Of a DNA stretch of 64,000 nucleotides, positions 19,545-28,200 are shown piece after piece. The notes under the pieces were generated by a model. It was not told the DNA's origin and did no database searches. It was given only the letters and a program-made list of their open reading frames with translations. The position numbers and the translations under genes were made by a program. Location of the stretch: NCBI RefSeq assembly GCF_026151205.1, contig NC_087078.1, forward strand, positions 13,437,118 to 13,501,117, given 5' to 3'. Positions within the stretch are counted from its first letter, which is position 1. Every line of letters starts with the position of its first letter. The stretch comes from Bolinopsis microptera. Taxonomy: Eukaryota > Ctenophora > Tentaculata > Lobata > Bolinopsidae.

Positions 19545-22500
19545 ATGGCCAAACTTTACATTGGTAATGTTGATAAGCACACCGACAAGCGCGAGCTGGA
19601 GACGGAGTTTGCTAAGTTCGGAGCTCTGAGAGAAGTCTGGGTTGCCCGACACCCTCCTGGATTCGCTTTCGTCGAGTTCGAGGATGACAGGTAGACGATA
19701 TTCCTTGCTATTTTTAGGCGAAATCTTTAAATTTTCAATCAATATACAATATTTGAATATCAACAGAGTACAACCAACTAATCAAGCTGCACTACATTGA
19801 CATGCAAAGGTTGCATGTGAATGTAGTTGATTGAACGCTCATTGTTTTCTTTAAGAAAACATTATTAAATTATTGGTAATGTTTATTTTGTAGTGCAGAC
19901 CGTATAAAAAATGAACATTATTAACATTATAAACACTTTCCCATCAGAGACGCAGAAGATGCCATCAGAGAAATGGACGACAGGAGTGTTTGTAACAGCA
20001 GAATCAGAGTAGAGTGGGCCAAGTCTAACGGCAGAAAACCCCCTCCTCGAGACAGAGGTGGTTTCAGTGGCAAACGAAAATCCAGGTACTTCAGAGTTTG
20101 ATATTTTTTTGTCGTTATAAATACTCAAGTTTACTCTAGTGCTGGAATTTTCTCGTACGTTTTGCGTCTGTTTGGACGCGGCGGACTCTTTGTAGGATTC
20201 ATAAGGTGGAATTTGTGTGACCCATTGTAGTGTGGTTGTTGGCGGAGTGTAAAATTCTTAAGATTCTTACGTCTTACAGTTCAAGACTTTGAGTCCGGTG
20301 TTGTCCAAACAGACATAAAAAATTTAACCGAATACATCTAGCCCTGGAGTAAGTTGTTAAGTAATATTTAAAAACTATTCGAGACATAACCTCCTATCAT
20401 ATTAGGGTGCTCGCCCGATCTCGAACGATCGTAGCATCGCATCCCTTCGCTGCCACCACTTCGCATCGTATCTCACACCGCACTTGTATCCTCGTCTCGT
20501 AAGATCTAACATCGCATCGTAACATCGCATCATTTCTCCCGCAACCTACACATCAATAATTGGATTTACAAACGGCGGCTGTTGTCTGACGTCATGTCAC
20601 GTGGTGTGTGACGTCATGTCACGTGTTGTGCGAACAACCGCCTATAATAATCGTCCCGGCAACAATTTGTAGCATCCTCCAACAATTTGTGGGTCATCTT
20701 AAGTCAGCTCTGGTAAGAGACACGGACAAGTCTGGCAATGAAATGTTCAATGACTTTTCCTAACATGGGGCTGTTTTGATTCTCTTGTAAAAAACGTAAA
20801 AAATGTACTTTCTGTTTTGGTCTTGATTTTATTTCCAAGGCTCCTCAATCAAGTGCTATGCATGTTCAATTAAACCGAATATTTATTACTTGCATATTTT
20901 CTACCATCATGATATTTAGGTCTAGAAGCCCACCCCGAAAGAGGCGCAGTCCTCCTCCAAGACGACGATCCCCGTCTCCAAGAAGACGATCTCCTTCCCC
21001 CAAACGATCCTCCCCGAGACGATCTCCTAGACGATCTGCCTCCCCCCGGCGAGCAGCAAGGTGGGAACATTTATCTTAAATTAAGAAAATTGTAAGATCT
21101 GTCAAGCACACTTGAGATGTGAGAAATGGCTCGCATGTCTACTAACATCCCCTGTGCTTACTAAGTAACTATGTCTCAGTGCATCATGTTTATTTTATTA
21201 AACATAATGCACAAGTTTTTAAAAATGTTGTTAAATTTGGCGTTCCATTCTCTACAATACTTGTGAAAACACTGCAAATAAATTGGTGATCAATATCATC
21301 ATTCGATAAAAGCTGATTTCTGGTATGCATAAATTTACGACACACGATTATTTCCATTTAGTATTTGCCTTGTTTCACTTGCTCTTCCTTGATGATCCAT
21401 ACTAAACACTACAGCTATTTGACATGTCTGCTTTATAAACACGGTTAAATCGGTGTAAAACTACCCTGCTCAGGACGGTCGTCTCCGAACAGTACAACAC
21501 ACGTTATGATTATTTCTGCACGTTTCTGTTCGCCGAATAAAAGGAACTAACACTTCCCGTGCACGGAACGCGCGAAATAGCGTCTTCAGTACAAACGCAT
21601 AGTTTGTAACCATTTTCAGGAGATGCGAGCGCAGCGCGCGCGCTCAGTCACGGCTGTTCAGAACGTCGATTTTTGCGATTCTAATTAGATAGGATTACCC
21701 TAGGATTTATCCTAGCGCGTCCGAGATATCTCGGATTTTATCAATCCTAACGCCGATCCAGTCCCCCCCCAGGATACCTCCGATGAATTCCTATCGCCGA
21801 GCGGCGATAGGATGTGTAAGTTCCGAGAGGCGATAGGATTTGCTCTCGGACCCGATAGGAAATTAAAAACCTATCGGATCCGAGCGCTAATCCTAGCGGA
21901 GATAGGATTTAACAATTCCGAGTGCCGAAAGGATTTGCTCTCGGACCCGATAGGATACTCAAATCCTATAGGATCCGAGAGCAAATCCGAGAGGCGATAA
22001 AATTTCAAATATCAGGACCGATATAATTGGAAGACGACGCATATCTAACTGTAGGTTGAAACTTCAAGCTTTCTGTCAGTTAACTTCAGGATCATATCAG
22101 ATCGCTTTATCTTAAGTTGATCCACGGTTGCCTGCAGGTTACAACAACTTGGAGGTTGTTTAGGTTAAATTAAGTAGATAAATGATAACTTTAAGCTAAC
22201 TTGTAGTTCTCTATAAGAGTTAACTCTAGGATACCTTGTAGTACTCTTCAAGTTAACTTCAGAATACCTTGTAGTACTCTTCAAGTTAACTTCAGGATAC
22301 CTTATAGTACCCTTCAAGTTAACTTCAGAATACCTTGTAGTACTCTTCAAGTTAACTTCAGGTTACCTTGTAGTACTTTTTGAGTTAACTCTAGGATACC
22401 TTGTAGTACTCTTCAAGTCAACTTCAGGATAACTTGTAGTTCTCTTCAAGTTAACTTCAGGATACATTGTAGTACTCTTCAAGTTAAGTTCAGGATACCT

Positions 22501-23702
22501 TGTAGTACTCTTCAAGTTAACTTCAGGATATAACCTTGTAGTACTTTTTGAGTTAACTCTAAGATACCTTGTAGTACTCTTCAAGTCAACTTCAGGATAA
22601 CTTGTAGTACTCTTCAAGTTAAATCCAGGATACCTTGTAGTACTCTTCAAGTTAACTTCAGGATACCTTGTAGTACTTTTCGAGTTAACTCTAGGATACC
22701 TTGTAGTACTCTTCAAGTCAACTTCAGGATAACTTGTAGTACTCTTCAAGTTAAATCCAGGATACCTTGTAGTACTCTTCAAGTTAACTTCAGGTTACCT
22801 TTTAGTACTTTTTGAGTTAACTCTAGGATACCTTGTAGTACCCTTCAAGTTAACTTCAGGATACCTTGTAGTACTCTTCGAGTTAACTTCAGGATATAAC
22901 CTTGTAGTACTTTTTGAGTTAACTCTAGGATACCTTGTAGTGCCCTTCAAGTTAACTTCAGGTTACCTTGTAGTACTTTTTGAGTTAACTCCAGGATACC
23001 TTGTAGTACTCTTCAAGTTAAGTTCAGGATACCTTGTAGTACTCTTCAAGTTAACTTCAGGATATAACCTTGTAGTACTTTTTGAGTTAACTCTAGGATA
23101 CGTTGTAGTACTCTTCAAGTCAACTTCAGGATAACTTGAAGTACTCTTCAAGTTAAATCCAGGATACCTTGTAGTACTCTTCAAGTTAACTTCAGGATAC
23201 CTTGTAGTACTCTTCAAGTTAACTTCAGGATACCTTGTAGTGCCCTTCAAGTTAACTTCAGGATACCTTGTAGTACTCTTCAAGTTAAATCCAGGATACC
23301 TTGTAGTACTCTTCAAGTTAACTTCAGGATAACTTGTAATACTCTTCAAGTTAAACCCAGGATACCTTGTAGTACTCTTCAAGTTAACTTCAGAATACTT
23401 TACGTACTGCAGTACGTACGTGCGAGCGTATATATATACCGCGCGATCAACATTTTAATTTAGCGGTTACATTTTTTGTGTTCTTTCGGAAACCTTGAAA
23501 AATATAATTTTATGACTATCAGCCCATCGATTAAAACTAACCCATATAGAACATTTCTGCTACTTCCTGCTAATTACATGTCAATGATTCTAACACTCTC
23601 CTCAGTCGTAGTCCACGAAGGAGTCCTGACAGAGAGATGTACCGCGGCGGCAGCCCCAGCAGAAGAGGTGGCAGCCCCAGATACGACGATTACAACAGAT
23701 AG
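19545..23702 (+). CDS. SR gene B: SRSF3-like SR splicing factor
   Basis: Coding exons 19545-19690, 19948-20085, 20920-21060 and 23606-23702, all with GT-AG junctions and phase-2 introns, give 173 residues. The RRM (about 3-75) has LYIGNV as RNP2 and PPGFAFVEF as RNP1, with the VWVARHPPGFAFVEFED run typical of the SRSF3/SRSF7 group; the last strand is IRVEWAKS. The RS domain is shorter and more irregular than in gene A and ends in a Gly/Ser/Tyr tail (RYDDYNR). It starts about 420 bp after the gene A stop in the same orientation. Gene A and gene B differ more than B and C do, so A/B is the older split. Intron 3 contains a 1.2-kb minisatellite. An AATAAA signal lies at 24109-24114. Confidence 0.9.
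20132..20351. mobile_element. Hairpin MITE-like element in SR gene B intron 2
   Basis: About 220 bp with imperfect inverted ends (TACTCTAG.GCT at the left, TACTCCAGGGCTAGA read from the right) and a stronger inner inverted pair GTCTGTTTGGAC...CGGACTC. Four bases, AGTT, are repeated at both flanks. The same element sits at the homologous place in gene C, so it inserted before the B/C duplication. Class unknown. Confidence 0.5.
20587..20625 (+). promoter_or_regulatory. Paired CRE plus E-box module in SR gene B intron 2
   Basis: TGACGTCA occurs at 20587-20594 and 20609-20616, each followed four bases later by CACGTG (20598-20603 and 20620-20625). This is a direct 22-bp tandem of CRE then E-box. 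TGACGTCA is the palindromic CREB/ATF site and CACGTG the bHLH-ZIP site. A good donor, CTGGTAAGA, lies about 85 bp downstream (near 20710). The block could therefore be an internal promoter with an alternative non-coding first exon; that is inference. Conserved in gene C at 26260-26298. Confidence 0.5.
21690..22015. repeat. Palindrome-rich GATAGGATTT/CGGACCCGATAGG repeat
   Basis: Both orientations of GATAGGATTTGCTCTCGGA and related words (CCTATCGGATCCGAG) recur several times over about 320 bp, so the sequence can fold on itself. It is absent from the matching intron of gene C, so it was inserted in B or lost in C. Confidence 0.55.
22195..23396. repeat. 33-bp minisatellite in SR gene B intron 3
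   Basis: About 36 tandem units of 33 bp, core TTAACTTCAGGATACCTTG then TAGTACTCTTCAAG. Because 33 is a multiple of three and the unit lacks minus-strand stops, the minus strand reads an 11-residue repeat (KSTTRYPEVNL type). I treat that as a by-product: no start, flanking exon or composition supports a protein. Variants (CTTTTTGAG, AAATCCAGG, GATATAACC) recur in the same order, showing higher-order duplication. Absent from gene C. Confidence 0.92.
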
Positions 23703-24183
23703 AAAGTCCAAAGCTACCATACCCATCCAAGGCTGAACTCAATTTATTCGGGCTGAACATCTTTTCTGTATATCCGTGGACTAAGTTTTAATGGTTACGA
23801 AAAACGTTACTTTCTTATTTGTATCGCAAATACACGAAGCAGACTTATTTTTACTTTACTGTGCTAGATGTAGTCCCTTTCACCCTTGAAACTTTCACAT
23901 GCTTTCTTGAGTTCGAAGAAGTCTTCTTACAACACCGGATATTTATTATTTACTGAATATTTTGATATTATATGATTGTAATTCTTCACTCTTGACGTAC
24001 AACGATATGAAAGTCTTACTTGGTTTTGTTCTCAACTATCATACTTGAATTTTATTAAAAAAGGTATCATCACAGTAATTTGATAAATTATTATATAAGT
24101 TACTTAATAATAAATGAGCGAAAATAAGTTTCTTTATTGATCGCATACTGCTATTAATCAGCACACAGCTAATGCTATTAGTA

Positions 24184-24565
24184 TCACTGTATTGAGTCCA
24201 AGTCAGTCATTGAACCAACAATGTACACGCCCAATAGTTCCTCTGCTCCGGGTTTAGACTGTTGTCTATCAATTCCTCTCTTTCTAGAGGTTCCTCCAAT
24301 GGTTCTCCGTTTTCCTGCGACATTCCTTGTTCCTGCAGCTCTCTTTTTTCCAGCAATGCTTCTTTGTCTGGAAGTATTATCCGGGTCTCCGGCACCTCCC
24401 CGTTTTGGAGATGATTGGTTCTGTTCTGTGGTAGTCCATCGTTTTCCAGCAGTTCTTCACTGCTTCCTAAACATTTCTCTTCAATATCTAGCTGCCCTGT
24501 TCTTATCCCATCGTCTGTTTCGGTATCGCCATTCTCCTTTAGTTTCCTCTTACTTAGAATCTGCA
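24184..24565 (-). pseudogene. Truncated copy of the receptor 3/4 cytoplasmic tail
   Basis: The minus strand encodes the C-terminal tail of the receptor intact at 36339-37826 (PETRIILPDKEALLEKRE and PLEREELIDNSLNPEQ), but one T is missing near 24244, shifting the last residues out of frame. The copy stops abruptly at CTGCAGTTC (24565), where it joins a copy of SR gene A intron 3. This is one breakpoint of a tandem duplication, so no receptor can be made here. Confidence 0.9.
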
Positions 24566-24688
24566 GTTCAAAACTGCTTTTATCATTTTCAACAAAAAAT
24601 GCCGCTTTCTTAGACCAAAGCTTTGCATGAAGGGGAGGTACATTTAAAGTAAGTGTTAGAACTAACCACTAAAAGTGTGTTCTCACAG

Positions 24689-24760
24689 GTCTCCTGCTGC
24701 TAGACGTGGTGGAAGTTATAGACGTTCACCATCTCCTCCTCCAAGAAACCGCCGCTCCAG
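24689..24760 (+). pseudogene. Orphan copy of SR gene A exon 3
   Basis: 72 bp almost identical to 18484-18555, with acceptor CTCACAG and donor GTATAG preserved and the frame open. It has lost exons 4 and 5 of gene A: the copied segment jumps from the equivalent of about 18706 to 19241. Since it is phase 2 at both ends, it could be spliced between exons of SR gene B or C without breaking the frame. It may be a dead fragment or an occasionally used exon. Confidence 0.85.
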
Positions 24761-25220
24761 GTATAGTATTATACATCTGTTTCTGTTACCCAGATTTGAA
24801 GTGAAATCCTCGCTTATGTGTAATAATTACTTAATTCACCTATTCAAATACCTCATATGTATGGTCATAAACCTTATCTAATCCATGAACTTTCAGTGTA
24901 ATTCTAAGAAGCCATGCGAGCTCTTTATTCCTCTGTCGCCCATTTTAAACCAGAAATTAAATTTTATATGTTATATAATATATTCAAATTTCCGCGTTTG
25001 ATGATAATTTGTCGAGTTACTCTTACATCTTACCATTTTAATTTAAAAGCTGATGTCGCTGAATACTTAATGGCTGATCAAGTCAAAAAATAATTCTATA
25101 ATAAATAAATTGCTTGTCATTAAACAAAAGATGCTGCTAAGATTCTATTCAAACTTATGATATCCGAACATCCCATACTTTCCATTCCTAACGTTTTATC
25201 GTCCACTCTAGTGTAGTAAG

Positions 25221-28200
25221 ATGGCCAAACTTTATATTGGTAATGTTGATAAGCACACCGACAAGCACGAGCTGGAGACGGAGTTTGCTAAGTTCGGAGC
25301 TCTGAGAGAAGTCTGGGTTGCCCGACACCCTCCTGGATTCGCTTTCGTCGAGTTCGAGGATGACAGGTAGACGATATTCCTTGCTATTTTTAGGCAAAAT
25401 ATTTAAATTTTCAATCAATATACAATAGTTGAAAATCAACAGAGTACAACCAACTAATCAAGCTGCACTACATTGACATGCAAAGGTTGCATGTGAATGT
25501 AGTTGATTGAACGCTCATTGTTTTCTTTAAGAAAACATTATTAAATTATTGGTAATGTTTATTTTGTAGTGCAGACCGTATAAAAATTGAACATTATTAA
25601 CATTATAAATACTTTCCCATCAGAGACGCAGAAGATGCCATCAGAGAAATGGACGACAGGAGTGTTTGTGGCAACAGAATCAGAGTAGAGTGGGCCAAGT
25701 CTAACGGCAGAAAACCCCCTCCTCGAGACAGAGGTGGTTTCAATGGCAAACGAAAATCCAGGTACTTCAGAGTTTGATATTTTCTTGACGTTATAAATAC
25801 TCGAGTTTTCTCTTGTGCTGGAATTTTCTCGTATGTTTTGCGTCTGTTTGGACTCGGCGGACTCTTTGTAGGATTCATAAGGTGGAATTTGTGTGACCCA
25901 TTGTAGTGTGGTCGTTGGCGGGGTGTTAAATTCTTAAGATTCTTACGTCTTACAGTTCAAGACTTTGAGTCCGGTGTTGTCCAAACAGACATAAAAAATT
26001 TAACCGAATACATCTAGCCCTGGAGTAAGTTGTTAAGTAATATTTAAAAACTATTCGAGACATAACCTCCTATCATATTAGGGTGCTCGCCCGATCTCGA
26101 ACGATCGTAGCATCGCATCCCTTCGCTGCCACCACTTCGCATCGTATCTCACACCGCACTTGTATCCTCGTCTCGTAAGATCTAACATCGCATCGTAACA
26201 TCGCATCATTTCTCCGCAACCTACACATCAATAATTGGATACAAACGGCGGCTGTTGTCTGACGTCATGTCACGTGGTGTGTGACGTCATGTCACGTGTT
26301 GTGCGAACAACCGCCTATAATAATCGTCCCGGCAACAATTTGTAGCATCCTCCAACAATTTGTGGGTCATCCTAAGTCAGCTCTGGTAAGAGACACGGAC
26401 AAGTCTGGCAATGAAATGTTCAATGACTTTTCCTAACAAGGGGCTGTTTTGATTCTCTTGTAAAAAACGTAAAAAATGTACTTTCTGTTTTGGTCTTGAT
26501 TTTATTTCCAAGGCTCCTCAATCAAGTGCTATGCATGTTCATTTAAACCGAATATTTATTACTTGCATATTTTCTACCATCATGATATTTAGGTCTAGAA
26601 GCCCACCCCGAAAGAGGCGCAGTCCTCCTCCAAGACGACGATCCCCATCTCCAAGAAGACGATCTCCTTCCCCCAAACGATCCTCTCCGAGACGATCTCC
26701 TAGACGATCTGCCTCCCCCCGGCGAGCAGCAAGGTGGGAACATTTATCTTAAATTAAGAAACAGTATAACACACGTTATGATTATTTCTGCACGTTTTTG
26801 TTCGCCGAGTAAAAGGAACTAACACATCCCGTGCACGGAACGCGCGAAATAGCGTCTTCAGTACAAACGCATAGTTTGTAACCATTTTCAGGAGATGCGA
26901 GCGCAGCTCAGCTAGTACGTACGTACGTACGTACGCGCATACATATATATACTGCGCGGGGGGGTACCAATGGCATAAATGGCATAATGGAGAATTGGCC
27001 AAGCAAAATTTCCATTTATGCCATGAAATTTCTATGCCATTTGACGATTTTTATGCCATTTGTCTCCATTTTATGCCATTCGAAATATGAAATTTTAAAA
27101 CTTTGAACTGAGAATTTAATAACGAATAGTCTGCACCCCACTAGTACTGTCACCTTTATCTCTATTTGTTGTACTGACCCTGGTCATTAGAAACACCCCT
27201 AAAAGTTCGTTTTTTGACAAAAAATTGAAAACTTCTGTAATTTCATTTATGTTTTAGTTACGCATTTGATTTTTGGTATGCGTATAGAAAATCGATACGG
27301 CTTTAAAATGAGATGTTCGGCGACCTCCTAGCTCACTCACTAGACTCAGTAGGAGTGATTTAACTGCGAGGGACAATTGAGGCTAACAAATTAGCCTCAC
27401 CACTTTCAAAAAAGAACTTTCTCATGTTACGTCCATGATATTCAAGTTGCAAGTATAATCCATATTACCTGGGGACCTCAGGCTATTATGTTCACAAACA
27501 TAGAGATTATGTTCATAAACATAGAGATTCGGCGGAATGACAGGCTGAGCGCGGCCCAGTAAAATCCATAGTGATTATACTTGATCGAGATCTAAGCTTT
27601 AAATATTCGAGGTGAAAATGAGGCTAACCACCTTTTGAGAGGGTGAAATGAGGCTAACAAGTATACTTTTGTGTATATTTTCGAGTTGGTTCGGTATTGT
27701 GACTATCTAATATGTCAACAATAAAGATTGATTCATCCTCTTCAAACTCAACATTTCAGAAATCGCCGAGTCTACTTGTAGGAGGCCAAAATGAGGCTAA
27801 TAAATAATTCGACCGCATTTTAACTTTAATGTACGGAAACAGGTTAACAGCTCACACGTTACTTGATATCCATGTTGCACATGAAATTCCTTGGGATTAT
27901 ATTTAATCGGTATTTAAGCTTCAAATATTCGAGGTGAAAATGAGGCTAACCACCCTTTGAGAGGGTGAAATGAGGCTAACAAGTATACTTTTGTGTATAT
28001 TTTCGAGTTGGTTCGGTATTGTGACTATCTAATACGTCAACAATAAAGATTGATTCATCCTCTTCAAACTCAACATTTCAGAAATCGCCGAGTCTACTTG
28101 TAGGAGGCCAAAATGAGGCTAATAAAAAATTCGACCGCATTTTAACTTTAATGTACGGAAACAGGTTAACAACTCACAAGTTACTTGATATCTATGTTGC

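Noticed and set aside
22165-23382. Minus-strand frames reading KSTTRYPEVNL repeats
   Set aside because: A by-product of the 33-bp minisatellite lying inside an SR intron; absent from the sister gene.
24221-24613. Plus-strand frame opposite the receptor tail (also at 31048 and 36347)
   Set aside because: Antisense shadow of the receptor tail, conserved only because the tail is duplicated.
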